A stretch of DNA of 64,000 nt. It comes from CAZBWP01 sp964630265. GTDB taxonomy: Bacteria; Pseudomonadota; Alphaproteobacteria; Rhodospirillales; Defluviicoccaceae. The notes beneath the pieces are model-generated. The model was not told the origin of the DNA. It worked only from the letters and a program-made list of their open reading frames with translations, and searched no databases. The position numbers were made by a program, and so were the translations under genes. The stretch lies in assembly GCA_964630265.1 (NCBI GenBank), contig CAZVRW010000005.1, forward strand, positions 16,630-80,629. Direction: 5' to 3'. Shown here piece after piece: positions 1 to 8,451 of the stretch (position 1 is the stretch's first letter; every line of letters begins with the position of its first letter).

Positions 1-275
1 CCCACGGAGGCGCCGCGGGACTTGCGACAGGGACCGGGACGGCGTGCCGACGCCAGCGAGTTCGCGATTTCGTCCAGCGTGCCCCGGCCCCACGGCCGGC
101 GCGGCAGGGGCCGGTTTGCGCTTCGTCGATCAGGACCTGATCAAGGCGGCGATCGCCGCGGCGTGCCTCACCAGGGCAAGCGCGCGGAGAAAAGGCCGAT
201 GACGAATGGCGATCGATCGGCTATGAGACATGAGCGCTGTTTGCCTCACCCCCATAATGGAAAGGGCCGCTGATC
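1..275. other. Left edge, no supported gene
   Basis: I see no gene here that I can support. One plus-strand frame is open from base 2 to a TGA at 200-202 and ends in a stretch reading GLRFVDQDLIKAAIAAA, which could be the tail of a gene cut by the window edge, but a second plus frame is also open and no family is recognisable. The last 60 bases form the upstream region of the DUF992 gene, with a GGAAAGGG Shine-Dalgarno-like sequence about ten bases before its ATG. Confidence 0.4.
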
Positions 276-758
276 ATGAAGACACGTCTCCGGGCCGCCG
301 CGGCCGTCGCCTTGGCGGCCGCTATCGCAGGCACCGGCACCGTTGCGCATGCTGCCGATGTGCAGGTCGGGACGCTCAACTGCAACGTCGCTGGGGGCTG
401 GGGGTTCATCCTCGGCTCCTCCAAGGACCTGAACTGCATCTTCTCACCCGCCGGCGGTGGCGCGCCCCAGCGTTACGCCGGCTCGGTCACCAAAGTCGGT
501 GTCGACGTCGGCTATACGAGCGGTGGCGTCATCCTGTGGGCCGTGTTCGCCCCCAGCAGCAGCATTCCCTCGGGGGCGCTGGCCGGCAATTATGCCGGCG
601 TGACCGCCGAAGTCACGGCCGGCGGAGGCGTTGGTGCCAATGTGTTGGTTGGCGGCGGCGGCGACTCGATCGCCTTGCAGCCGATCAGCATCAGCGGTCA
701 GGAGGGGCTCAACGTTGCCGCCGGCATCGGCGCGGTGAACCTCACCTACGTTCCATAA
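276..758 (+). CDS. Secreted DUF992 family protein
   Basis: A 160-residue protein of unknown function. Residues 1-26 are a Sec signal peptide with a KTRLR n-region, an Ala-rich core and an AHA-A cleavage site, so the mature protein should be periplasmic or exported. The mature part matches the DUF992 family as I know it: VGTLNCNV near its start, a GGWGFILGSSKDLNC block with the paired cysteines, KVGVDVGYTSGGVILWAVFAP in the middle and a Gly-rich second half ending GAVNLTYVP. DUF992 proteins are short, signal-bearing and mostly alphaproteobacterial; no biochemical role is established. It stands alone, converging on the NusG-like gene, with a hairpin between them. Confidence 0.85.
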   Translation: MKTRLRAAAAVALAAAIAGTGTVAHAADVQVGTLNCNVAGGWGFILGSSKDLNCIFSPAGGGAPQRYAGSVTKVGVDVGYTSGGVILWAVFAPSSSIPSGALAGNYAGVTAEVTAGGGVGANVLVGGGGDSIALQPISISGQEGLNVAAGIGAVNLTYVP

Positions 759-809
759 CGCTCTGGCATCGCCAGGGCTCCCGCTTTCGTAAGCATCCGT
801 CGATGCCTT

Positions 810-840
810 GCCGCAGCGCCCGCCAATGGCGCGCTGCGGC
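810..840. terminator. Hairpin between convergent genes
   Basis: GCCGCAGCGC (810-819) pairs perfectly with GCGCTGCGGC (831-840) around an 11-base loop. It lies between the DUF992 gene and the oppositely oriented NusG-like gene. There is no clear T-tract on either side, so termination is inferred from position and stem strength. Confidence 0.45.
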
Positions 841-896
841 CCCTCGCGCCGGTACCCGCGAAATTGTCTGGTGATTGCCGGGCGGCTCCTGACGAA

Positions 897-1397
897 TCAG
901 ACGGTGGTCACGTCCTCGAGTGGCAGCCGCGCGCGCACCTGACGCCCGAGCAGGTCGAGCAGTACAATGACCCGTTCACCGTCGGCGAGAGCGCAGAACC
1001 GACCGATCAGGTCGGCGAACGGGCCGTCGATGATCCGCACCGGATCGCCGTCACCGAGTGTCGCTCCGGCGGCGGTACGGTCGAAACTTCCCGCATCCTC
1101 GCCGGCGCGGATCGCCTCGACGATTTCCGACGGCACCGGCGTCGGGCGCTCGCCGTGGCGCACCATGCTGCAGACCCCGACGGTGGACAGGATCGGCCGC
1201 CATCGTTCGCGGATCTCATCGAAGGCGACGAAGAGGTAGCGCGGAAACAGTGGCCGCCGCACGTCCTCGACCTTGCGGGCATGCCGCCGACGCGTGCGGT
1301 AGGACGGCAGGTAGGCACGGAAACCCTGCCGTTCCAAATGTGCGAGGACCTTGGTCTCGGCGTGCGGATGGGTGTAGACGACGTACCAAGCAATCAT
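897..1397 (-). CDS. NusG/RfaH-like transcription elongation factor
   Basis: A 166-residue NusG paralogue. The N-terminal NGN domain (about residues 1-95) starts MIAWYVVYTHPHAE and contains RPLFPRYLFVAFD, the core by which NusG-family proteins contact RNA polymerase. The C-terminal part (about 110-166) carries a KOW-like segment, GDPVRIIDGPFADLIGRF, followed by the beta-barrel motif VLLDLLGR. It is not in the secE-nusG-rplK context of housekeeping NusG, so it is probably a specialised antiterminator of the RfaH/LoaP kind, as often found near polysaccharide loci. The start is the ATG at 1397, which overlaps the stop of the upstream winged-helix gene (ATGA), so the two are translationally coupled. 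Its target operon is not visible. Confidence 0.85.
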   Translation of the reverse strand: MIAWYVVYTHPHAETKVLAHLERQGFRAYLPSYRTRRRHARKVEDVRRPLFPRYLFVAFDEIRERWRPILSTVGVCSMVRHGERPTPVPSEIVEAIRAGEDAGSFDRTAAGATLGDGDPVRIIDGPFADLIGRFCALADGERVIVLLDLLGRQVRARLPLEDVTTV

Positions 1398-2089
1398 GCG
1401 GACGGCGCCTTCGCCGGCGCCCGTTCGGCGACCGCCACCGGCGGTGGCGAAATACGCAGCACGGATGGCGCCAAAACCGCTTCCGCGGCAAGACCGGCGG
1501 CCACGGCGGCCGCGCGCATCGCCTCGAACGTGGCCTGTGGCGCTTCGGTGTCGGTGATCACCACGGCATCGATCGCACCGACGGCGAGAGCGGCGCGCAC
1601 CGGCCGGCCGGCGCAAGTCGATGCCGCCGCCCGCGCGTCGACGACGTGATCGATGTGCAGGCCGACGTCCGCCGCGCTGAGGACAGCGATCTCGGCAAGT
1701 TCGCCGGCACCGGCCAGCGCCAAGCGACCCAGTCCGCGCCCCCGGCACTCGACGAACAGTGCCGTCAGGCTGCGCCGCGCCGTGCGGAAGAAGGTCAGCG
1801 AATCCCGCAAGAACTCGCCGGTGAGGCGGCTCTTCTCGGCGAAGCCGTGCGGCGTCAGATAATAGGCATAGCGATTCAGTGGCGCCTGGGAGACCTTGAT
1901 CCAGCCTTTTCGAACACACCGCTTAAGGTAAGCGTTGGCGAGCCCGAGGGCGATTCCCAACTCGTTGGACAAGGAGCGCTGGGTGATCGCACTGTCGCGT
2001 TCGATGGCGCTCAGCACGCCAAGCGTGATCGCGGTGTCGCGCGGCCCGTCGTCGCCTGCCGTCATGCCCGTCACACCAACCCTCGCCAA
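1394..2089 (-). CDS. Winged-helix regulator coupled to NusG-like factor
   Basis: A 231-residue protein. Residues about 20-90 form a MarR-like winged helix: SAIERDSAITQRSLSNELGIALGLANAYLKRCVRKGWIKV gives the helix-turn-helix, and the wing ends at YYLTPHGFAEKSRL. Residues about 105-231 look like a Rossmann-type domain, beginning LFVECRGRGLGRLALAGAGE and containing AVGAIDAVVITDTEAP, and end in an Ala/Pro-rich tail. This architecture resembles EPS-associated winged-helix regulators of alphaproteobacteria that sit beside an RfaH-like gene. It is first in a two-gene unit with the NusG-like gene (4-base overlap). An ATG eight codons further in is an alternative start. DNA target and ligand are unknown. 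Confidence 0.75.
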   Translation of the reverse strand: MARVGVTGMTAGDDGPRDTAITLGVLSAIERDSAITQRSLSNELGIALGLANAYLKRCVRKGWIKVSQAPLNRYAYYLTPHGFAEKSRLTGEFLRDSLTFFRTARRSLTALFVECRGRGLGRLALAGAGELAEIAVLSAADVGLHIDHVVDARAAASTCAGRPVRAALAVGAIDAVVITDTEAPQATFEAMRAAAVAAGLAAEAVLAPSVLRISPPPVAVAERAPAKAPSA

Positions 2090-2213
2090 TTGAACGCTGC
2101 TATCATGTTCGGCTTGTGAACGTCAAGCGACTGCGTTCATTGGGCGAACGCCAGTCATCGAGCGCCGCCGCGGCCCCTTGCCGCGATTGGCGGAACGTGA
2201 CAGAACGTTGGTC

Positions 2214-2612
2214 ATGCGTCCGGAATTTCTCGTGCCACTCGGTGTCGCGATCGGATCCGCGATCGGCGGCGTGCTACGCTATTGGTGCTCGGGCAGTGTC
2301 GCGCACGCGTTCGGTGAGACCTTCCCGGCGGGAACGCTCGTGGTGAACGTGGCAGGCTCGTTCCTGATCGGTCTGATCGCGGTGCTGACGGGGCCCGATG
2401 GCCGCATGCTGATCGGTTCGGCCGGCCGACAGTTCCTGATGGTCGGCCTCCTCGGCGGCTTTACCACGTTCTCGTCGTTCAGCCTGCAGACACTGACCCT
2501 GGCGCAGGACGGCGAGTGGCTGGCCGCCGCCGCCAATGTCGTGCTGTCGGTCTTGCTCTGCCTGGTCGGCGTCTGGGCCGGTTTCGCGCTCGGCACGCTG
2601 GTCAATCGGTGA
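2214..2612 (+). CDS. crcB: Fluoride ion channel CrcB/Fluc
   Basis: Small dual-topology membrane protein that exports fluoride as a homodimer. From the chosen ATG it has 132 residues, the usual length, with four predicted transmembrane helices. Family motifs are all present: GGVLRYW in helix 1, GTLVVNVAGSFLIG in helix 2 (the pore Asn), and GFTTFSSFS in the broken third helix that binds the central Na+. An in-frame ATG at 2178 would add 12 residues (RLAERDRT) without hydrophobic character, so I prefer 2214. The DUF190 gene follows 22 bases downstream, a pairing common in fluoride-resistance operons. I could not find a convincing fluoride riboswitch upstream. Confidence 0.93.
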   Translation: MRPEFLVPLGVAIGSAIGGVLRYWCSGSVAHAFGETFPAGTLVVNVAGSFLIGLIAVLTGPDGRMLIGSAGRQFLMVGLLGGFTTFSSFSLQTLTLAQDGEWLAAAANVVLSVLLCLVGVWAGFALGTLVNR

Positions 2613-2634
2613 GACGGAGACGGGGGCGCCGCCG

Positions 2635-2982
2635 ATGATTGTCGCCTCGGAAGACGCTGTCCTTCTCCGCATGTTTATCGGCGAGGATGACCGAGCCGAC
2701 GGGGGCCCGCTTTACGAAGCGATCGTTCTGAAGGCGCGCGAGATGGGGTTGGCTGGGGCGACGGTGTTGCGCGGCCCGATGGGATTCGGCCACGCCAGCA
2801 CCCTGCACACGGCGAAGATCCTTCGCTTGTCCCAGGACCTGCCGATCATTGTCGAAATCGTCGATACGGAAGACCGCGTCCATGCGTTGCTGGAAGCGAT
2901 TGACCCGATGATGACGAGTGCGTTGGTGACCATCGAAAAGGTTCACGTCTTGCGCTATGGTCGCAATCGGCTGGATGGCTGA
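2635..2982 (+). CDS. DUF190 family protein (fluoride operon partner)
   Basis: A 115-residue soluble protein of the DUF190 family, a ferredoxin-like, PII-like fold. Visible family features are LLRMFIGEDDRADGGPLYEAIVLKAREMGLAGATVLRG near the N-terminus, GFGHASTLHTAKILRLSQDLPIIVEIVD in the middle and a VTIEKVHVLRY C-terminus. The ATG at 2635 is used because it opens the conserved domain directly. Genes of this family are repeatedly found next to crcB and are assumed to assist or regulate fluoride export, but the mechanism is unproven. It follows crcB by 22 bases and is presumably co-transcribed. Confidence 0.88.
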   Translation: MIVASEDAVLLRMFIGEDDRADGGPLYEAIVLKAREMGLAGATVLRGPMGFGHASTLHTAKILRLSQDLPIIVEIVDTEDRVHALLEAIDPMMTSALVTIEKVHVLRYGRNRLDG

Positions 2983-3111
2983 CGGAACTCTGTCAGGCGG
3001 TTGCCCCCGGCCACGTGATCGGAGCATGCGGTTGACGGCTCGCCAGCGGCGCTTCCACGCGGCCTCGATCTGTGCTCTGGCTCCCGATGTCCCCTCGAAC
3101 CCGGATGACCG

Positions 3112-4728
3112 ATGGCGGTAACCCGTACCACTTGGCTCAAGCGTCTCGCCATCCTGCCACCGGTGGCCATCGGGCTCGTCGTGCTGGCGCTGCAGATGGG
3201 CGGGAGAGACGCGCCGGAGCAGTTCCCGACGTCGGAAATCGCCCGGCCGGTTCGCGTGCTTACGATCCAGCCAATGGACTTCGTGCCGCGCGCCGTCGGC
3301 TACGGTTCGGTGCTGCCGCGGTCGGTCTGGAACGGTGTTGCGCAGGTGCCCGGCACGGTGATCGAGCGCCATCCCGACCTGGACGCCGGCACGCTGTTCG
3401 ACGCGGGCACCGTGCTGCTGCGCATCGATCCCGCCGACTACGAACTGGCCGTCGCGCAAATCGAGGCCCGCATCGCCAGCGTGCGCGCCGAACTCGCCGA
3501 ACTGGCGGCGCGCGAGGCCAACACCCAGGCCTCGATCGAAATCGAGCGGCGCGCCCTGGCGCTGGCCGATGCCGACCTGGAGCGCAAGCGGACGCTGCTC
3601 AGGCGCGGCAACGTCAGCCAGGCGACGGTGGACGAAGCCGAACGGCTGGTGCTGACGCAACGGCAACGGTTGCAGGAGTTGACCAACCAGCTCAACTTGG
3701 TGCCGGCGCAGCGGCAAGTGCTCAACGCCAGCCTCGCCCTCAACGAGGCGCAGTTCGCTGAGGCACGACTCAACCTGGACCGCACGCGGGTGATCCTGCC
3801 CTTCGATGCCCGCATCGCCGCGACGAATGTCGAGGAGAACCAGTTCGTCAACATCGGCGAGATCCTGGTGGTAGCCGACAGTATCGACGTCGCCGAGATC
3901 CCGGCGCAGGTGCCGATCGAACAGATGGCGCGCGTGGTGCCGCGCGACATCGTCCCGGCCGACCTGACAACGACGGAGTTGGGGCGGCTCGCGGACCGCA
4001 TGGCAATGCAGGCGATCGTCAACCTGAGAACCGGGGCCATCGACGCGTCCTGGCGCGCCCGCGTCGACCGCATCAGCCCGGCGATCGACCCGCAGACCCG
4101 GACGATCGGTGTCTTCGTCGCCGTGGACGAGCCCTACCGCCAAGCGATTCCTGGTCAGCGGCCGCCGTTGATCAAGAACATGTACGTCCAGGTCGAGCTG
4201 TTCGGACAAGCCCGACCGGAGAGCCTGGTGATTCCCCGGATCGCGCTGCACCGAGCGCAGAGCGGGCCGCGCGTCTACATCGCCGACGCCGACGACCGGC
4301 TGGAGATCCGCGACGTCCAGGCCGGACCGCATCAAGGCGATCTGGTGGTCATCGACGACGGGCTCAAGGCGGGCGAACGCGTCGTCGTCACCGACCTGAT
4401 TCCGGCGGTGACCGGCATGCTCCTGGCGCCCCATGAGGACGCCGATCTCGCTCGCCGGCTGGGCGAGGAGGCGAGCCGCCAACCTAGCCTCGGCCCCGAG
4501 GCCCGCCGTCGGCAACCTAATGACCCTGCCGCTGGTGAGGCCACCGCCGCGACCGGAGTCGGGGCCGGAGTCGGGGCCGGAGTCGGGGCCGGAGTCGGGG
4601 CCGGNNNNNNNNNNNNNNNNNNNNNNNNNNNNNNNNNNNNNNNNNNNNNNNNNNNNNNNNNNNNNNNNNNNNNNNNNNNNNNNNNNNNNNNNNNNNNNNN
4701 NNNNGTCGGGACCGACCGCGTCCGATGA
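3112..4728 (+). CDS. RND efflux periplasmic adaptor subunit (interrupted by gap)
   Basis: Membrane-fusion (HlyD/AcrA type) adaptor of a tripartite efflux pump. It has an N-terminal membrane anchor at about residues 10-26 (LAILPPVAIGLVVLALQMGG), a lipoyl half around GYGSVLPRSVWNGVAQVPGTVIE, a long alpha-helical hairpin (about 120-215), then the second lipoyl half (LDRTRVILPFDARIAA) and the beta-barrel and membrane-proximal domains (PGQRPPLIKNMYVQVEL). After residue 460 the sequence becomes low-complexity, a Gly-Val-Gly-Ala repeat that runs into a 100-N gap. The seven codons after the gap end in a TGA overlapping the next ATG (ATGA), so the reading frame probably resumes correctly, but the true length of the repeat is unknown. 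Confidence 0.9.
   Translation: MAVTRTTWLKRLAILPPVAIGLVVLALQMGGRDAPEQFPTSEIARPVRVLTIQPMDFVPRAVGYGSVLPRSVWNGVAQVPGTVIERHPDLDAGTLFDAGTVLLRIDPADYELAVAQIEARIASVRAELAELAAREANTQASIEIERRALALADADLERKRTLLRRGNVSQATVDEAERLVLTQRQRLQELTNQLNLVPAQRQVLNASLALNEAQFAEARLNLDRTRVILPFDARIAATNVEENQFVNIGEILVVADSIDVAEIPAQVPIEQMARVVPRDIVPADLTTTELGRLADRMAMQAIVNLRTGAIDASWRARVDRISPAIDPQTRTIGVFVAVDEPYRQAIPGQRPPLIKNMYVQVELFGQARPESLVIPRIALHRAQSGPRVYIADADDRLEIRDVQAGPHQGDLVVIDDGLKAGERVVVTDLIPAVTGMLLAPHEDADLARRLGEEASRQPSLGPEARRRQPNDPAAGEATAATGVGAGVGAGVGAGVGAXXXXXXXXXXXXXXXXXXXXXXXXXXXXXXXXXXVGTDRVR
4555..4602 (+). repeat. 12-bp coding minisatellite next to assembly gap
   Basis: Four perfect tandem copies of GGAGTCGGGGCC, followed by GG and then the Ns. 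The unit is a multiple of three and encodes Gly-Val-Gly-Ala in the adaptor frame. The sequence just after the gap begins GTCGGGACC, a degenerate continuation of the same unit, so the gap is most likely a collapsed or unresolved extension of this array. Confidence 0.9.
4605..4704. other. Assembly gap (100 N)
   Basis: Exactly 100 undetermined bases, the conventional placeholder for a gap of unknown size. It lies inside the coding minisatellite at the 3' end of the RND adaptor gene. Confidence 0.99.
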
Positions 4729-7700
4729 TCCGCTTCTTCGCTTCCCATCCCACGGCCGCCAACCTGTTGATGATCTTCCTGTTCGTCATCGGGCTGCTGG
4801 CGCTGCCGAACCTGCGGCGCGAGACATTTCCGGATTTTTCCCTCGACTTGGTGCAGGTGTCTGTCGCGTATCCGGGCGCCAGCGCCGAACAGGTCGAGGA
4901 AGCGATCTGCCAGCGCATCGAAGACGCGCTCGACACCCTCACCGAGATCGCTGAGATCCGTTGCGAGGCACGCGAGGGCATCGGCCAAGCAACCATCGAG
5001 ATGCGGGAGGGAGGCAACGTCGACCGCTTCCTCACCGACATCAAGGCCGAGATCGACGCCATCGACGACTTCCCGGACATCACCGAACAGCCGGTGATCA
5101 AGCAGATCGAGCGAACCGACTTGGTCGTCTCGATCGCCATCGCCGGGCCGATGGCCGAGACCGACCTCAAGGTCTACGCCGAAACGGTCAAGGACCGGCT
5201 GATCCGGCTGCCGGAGGTCAGCGAGGTGACGCTCGGCGGCTTTGCCGACCGGCAGATTCGCATCGAGTTGGATGCACAAGCCCTGCGCCAGCACGGCCTC
5301 GGCGTCGGCGACATCGCCGCGGTGATCCAGCGCCAGAGCATCGATCTGCCATCCGGCGTTATCGAGACGCGCGATCGCGACGTGCTGGTGCGCTTCGCCG
5401 ATCAACGGCGCGACCCCCGCGGCTTCGAAGATCTTATCGTCATCGCCGGGGACACCGGCGCCGAGTTGCGGCTCGGGCAGATCGCGACGATCACCGACCG
5501 CTTCGCGCTGGATGAGCAGCGGACCCTGCTCAACGGTCAGCGGGCAGCACTCCTGCATGTCAACAAACGCAAGGACGAGGACACGCTCGCCGTCATGGCG
5601 GCGGTGCGCCGGTTCGTCGACGTCGAGCGGGCGGGCGCGCCCCCTGGTGTCGCGTTGGCGTTCACGCGCGACCGGTCCTCCATCGTCCAGGACCGTCTCG
5701 ACCTGCTCACCGGCAATGCCAAGATCGGGCTGGTCCTGGTGTTCCTGACGCTCTGGCTCTTCTTCTCGTTCCGCCTGTCGTTCTGGGTCGCGCTGGGCTT
5801 GCCAGCCGCGTTCCTTGGCACCGCCTTCGTCCTCGTCGCCATCGGCTACTCCATCAACATGTTGACGATGGTGGCGCTTCTGATCGCCATCGGCCTGATC
5901 ATGGACGATGCGATCGTCATCGCCGAGAACATCGCCCGCCACCTGCGCGAACAGGCAGATCCTGTGACGGCAGCCATCGACGGCACCCACGAGGTGGCAC
6001 TCGGCGTCTTCTCCTCCTTTCTGACCTCCATCTGCGTGTTCCTGCCTTTGGCGTTCCTCGAGGGGGATCTGGGCAAGGTGTTGCGGGTCGTTCCCGTGGT
6101 GCTGATCGTCACCCTGGCGGTCAGTCTGGTCGAAGCGTTTCTCGTGCTGCCGCATCACCTGGCACACGGCGCCGGTCACCAGCGCCCGGGGCGGTTCCGG
6201 CTATGGTTCGATCGGCATTTCGAGTGGGTTCGCGAGAAACTGCTGGGACGCCTGATCGATGTGGCCGTCGCTTGGCGATACCTGACCCTCGGGTTGGTGA
6301 CCATGGCGTTCCTGCTGAGCCTCGGCGCGGTGCTCGGCGGCGCGGTCAAGTTCCGCGCCTTCCCCGATCTCGACGGTAACGTCATCGAGGCGCGGATCCT
6401 GCTGCCGCAGGGCACGCCGCTTGCCCGCACCGAGGCGGTGGTCGCCCGCGCGGTGTCGGCGCTCGCCCGGGTTGACGCCGAATTCACCCCGCGACAACAG
6501 GAGGGGCGGCAACTGGTGCGCAACGTCCTCGTGCAGTACGGCACCAACCGCGATGCCTTTGAGACCGGTCCGCACGTCGCCACGGTGACCGTCGATCTGC
6601 TCGAGGCCGAGCATCGCAACGCCCGTCTCACCGATATCCTCAACGTCTGGCGCGCGGAGGTGGGCACCGTCCCGGACGTGCTGTCGATGACGTTCGCCGA
6701 ATTGCAGATCGGTCCGGCCGGGATCCCCATCGAGATCCGCCTGCAGGGTGACGACCTTTCGGAACTCAAACAGGCTTCGGAGGCACTGGCCGCTTGGCTG
6801 GCCCGCTATCCCGGCGTCGCCGATCTGCAAGATGATTTGCGGCCCGGCAAGCCCGAGGTGCGGCTGACGCTGCGGGCGGGCGCAATGGCGCTCGGCCTGG
6901 ATGCCGCCAACCTCGCCCAACAGTTGCGCGCCGCCCTTCATGGGACCACCGCCGACGAGATCCAGGTCGGCCGAGAAAGCTTTGAAATCGACGTCAGGCT
7001 CGCCGGCAGTGGTCGCGAGAGCCTGGGCGACCTGGACGAATTCGCGGTGACCCTGCCGAACGGTGGACAGGCCCCGTTGTCGGCGGTCGCCGTTGTCGAG
7101 GGTGGCCGCGGCGTCGCCCGTATCGCCCGCGTCGACGGCGTGCGCACGGTGACACTGCGGGGCAGCGTCGACACCGCCGTCGCCAACACCAACGAGATTC
7201 TCGCCGACACCCGCGCGCGTTTCCTGCCCCACTTGGCGACCCTGCATCCGGGCGTACGCGTCGCCCTGAAGGGCGAGGCCGAGTCGCAGCAGGAGACCGG
7301 TCGATCCATGCAACGCGGCTTCCTGATCGGTCTGCTCGGCGTCTTCATCCTGTTGAGCGTCCAGTTCCGCAGCTACTTGGAACCGGTCATCGTGATGCTG
7401 GCGATCCCGTTCGCCGCGATCGGCGTCGTCGTCGGTCACGCGCTGCTCGGGCTCGACCTGTCGATGCCGAGCGCCCTTGGCGCCGCGGCCCTGGCCGGGA
7501 TCGTCGTCAACGACTCGATCCTCCTGGTAATGTTCGTCAAGCGCAATGTGAGCGCGGGCGAATCTCCAGTGGACGCGGCCTGCCATGCCAGCCGGCAACG
7601 CTTTCGCGCCGTCCTGCTCACCTCGCTGACCACCATCGCCGGAATGCTGCCCCTGTTGTTCGAGCGCAGCCTACAAGCCCAGGTGCTGATCCCGCTGGTC

Positions 7701-7850
7701 GCATCCTTGGTGTTCGGGCTGTTGGCCTCGACGATCTTGGTGCTGATCATGGTGCCGTCGGCCTACGCGATCCTGACCGATCTGCGCCTGACCACCGTCG
7801 CGCACGCCGTCGAGGCCCGGCGCGCCCCGGCGCCGTCCTCCGCCGATTAG
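4725..7850 (+). CDS. RND efflux transporter permease subunit
   Basis: A 1041-residue inner-membrane proton/drug antiporter of the AcrB/HAE1-like RND superfamily. It starts MIRFFASHPTAANLLMIFLFVIGLLALPNLRRETFPDF, the typical helix 1 and first periplasmic strand. A cluster of helices around residues 335-480 contains GLIMDDAIVIAENIARH, whose adjacent aspartates match AcrB D407/D408 of the proton relay. The second half repeats this topology. At the position of the AcrB helix-10 lysine the sequence reads AGIVVNDSILLV, so the relay differs from AcrB there. It overlaps the adaptor stop by four bases. No outer-membrane channel gene is adjacent. The substrate cannot be predicted. Confidence 0.93.
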   Translation: MIRFFASHPTAANLLMIFLFVIGLLALPNLRRETFPDFSLDLVQVSVAYPGASAEQVEEAICQRIEDALDTLTEIAEIRCEAREGIGQATIEMREGGNVDRFLTDIKAEIDAIDDFPDITEQPVIKQIERTDLVVSIAIAGPMAETDLKVYAETVKDRLIRLPEVSEVTLGGFADRQIRIELDAQALRQHGLGVGDIAAVIQRQSIDLPSGVIETRDRDVLVRFADQRRDPRGFEDLIVIAGDTGAELRLGQIATITDRFALDEQRTLLNGQRAALLHVNKRKDEDTLAVMAAVRRFVDVERAGAPPGVALAFTRDRSSIVQDRLDLLTGNAKIGLVLVFLTLWLFFSFRLSFWVALGLPAAFLGTAFVLVAIGYSINMLTMVALLIAIGLIMDDAIVIAENIARHLREQADPVTAAIDGTHEVALGVFSSFLTSICVFLPLAFLEGDLGKVLRVVPVVLIVTLAVSLVEAFLVLPHHLAHGAGHQRPGRFRLWFDRHFEWVREKLLGRLIDVAVAWRYLTLGLVTMAFLLSLGAVLGGAVKFRAFPDLDGNVIEARILLPQGTPLARTEAVVARAVSALARVDAEFTPRQQEGRQLVRNVLVQYGTNRDAFETGPHVATVTVDLLEAEHRNARLTDILNVWRAEVGTVPDVLSMTFAELQIGPAGIPIEIRLQGDDLSELKQASEALAAWLARYPGVADLQDDLRPGKPEVRLTLRAGAMALGLDAANLAQQLRAALHGTTADEIQVGRESFEIDVRLAGSGRESLGDLDEFAVTLPNGGQAPLSAVAVVEGGRGVARIARVDGVRTVTLRGSVDTAVANTNEILADTRARFLPHLATLHPGVRVALKGEAESQQETGRSMQRGFLIGLLGVFILLSVQFRSYLEPVIVMLAIPFAAIGVVVGHALLGLDLSMPSALGAAALAGIVVNDSILLVMFVKRNVSAGESPVDAACHASRQRFRAVLLTSLTTIAGMLPLLFERSLQAQVLIPLVASLVFGLLASTILVLIMVPSAYAILTDLRLTTVAHAVEARRAPAPSSAD

Positions 7851-7919
7851 CCGGATTTGCCGGTGGCGCGGCCAATGACCTCTGCTATAGACTTTCCGGA
7901 GTCTAGAGGGAGGTCGACC

Positions 7920-8270
7920 GTGAACCAAGCATTCCCGCGTGCCGGGTCCGGCGTCTCAAGGCGGCTCAAAGCCGCCACCGTCGTGATCCTCGCCGTCATG
8001 CTCAGCGGCTGCGAACTGATCCTGGCCGAACCGACGCCGCGCGCCGGCGACGCATGTCCCGCTTGGCGTGGCGGCTGCGCCGCCACCTTCGACCTCAAGG
8101 GCGATGGCGCATCGCCCCGGCTGCAAAGCGAAATCCTGATCGCCGGCAACATCTCCACGGCGAACCGCATGCAGGTTCCGGCCTGCGACACGGCACCGTG
8201 GATCTGCCAGTTGCAAGGCAGCGCCGACGTTTTGGCCGAGCGTTATTTCGGCAGCCCGTCGTCACGCTGA
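7920..8270 (+). CDS. Small hypothetical lipoprotein
   Basis: A 116-residue protein of no recognised family. I chose the GTG at 7920 because a strong GAGGGAGGT Shine-Dalgarno ends six bases before it; an upstream ATG at 7857 has none. The N-terminus has a basic stretch (RRLKA), a hydrophobic segment (TVVILAVML) and a lipobox LSGC, so it should be a lipid-anchored envelope protein. The mature part has four further cysteines (ACPAWRGGC, PACDTAPWIC) that could form two disulfides. It follows the RND permease by about 70 bases, but a link to efflux is only positional. Confidence 0.72.
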   Translation: MNQAFPRAGSGVSRRLKAATVVILAVMLSGCELILAEPTPRAGDACPAWRGGCAATFDLKGDGASPRLQSEILIAGNISTANRMQVPACDTAPWICQLQGSADVLAERYFGSPSSR

Positions 8271-8312
8271 ACCGCGTCATGCGGCCCGCCCTCGGCGCCT
8301 GCGCCACGACGA

Positions 8313-8340
8313 GGCGCGGGGCCCTGCTCCGCCCCGCGCC
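8313..8340. terminator. Strong GC hairpin between convergent genes
   Basis: GGCGCGGGG (8313-8321) pairs perfectly with CCCCGCGCC (8332-8340) around a 10-base loop. It sits between the plus-strand lipoprotein gene and the minus-strand small-protein gene, so it could terminate both. There is no clear U-tract. Confidence 0.5.
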
Positions 8341-8370
8341 CACTATTGCTGGCCGTCGTGGCCGTCGTGA

Positions 8371-8451
8371 TCACCCCGCCACCATCATGCCGGCGATGGT
8401 GCCGGCCCAGACGACGAGAAAACCGCAGATCTGAAAAGCGAATGACGTCAT
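8371..8451 (-). CDS. Very small hydrophobic membrane peptide (26 aa)
   Basis: A candidate gene for a 26-residue peptide starting MTSFAFQICGFLVVWAG and ending in IAGMMVAG, almost entirely one hydrophobic helix. What supports it is a GAGGGGG Shine-Dalgarno-like run about eight bases before the ATG on the minus strand, and a membrane-helix composition that random GC-rich sequence would seldom give. It lies 119 bases downstream of another small membrane-protein gene in the same direction. No family is recognised and the function is unknown. Confidence 0.45.
   Translation of the reverse strand: MTSFAFQICGFLVVWAGTIAGMMVAG

Noticed and set aside
2..202. Partial gene at the left edge
   Set aside because: One frame looks slightly protein-like but another plus frame is open too, and no family or start can be seen.
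2090..2213. Fluoride riboswitch before crcB
   Set aside because: The conserved crcB-motif segments of the fluoride aptamer could not be found; a covariance-model search would decide.
2602..6179. Long minus-strand open frames opposite the RND adaptor and permease
   Set aside because: They are shadows of the RND genes, Arg/Asp/His-rich without domains, and one runs through the N gap.
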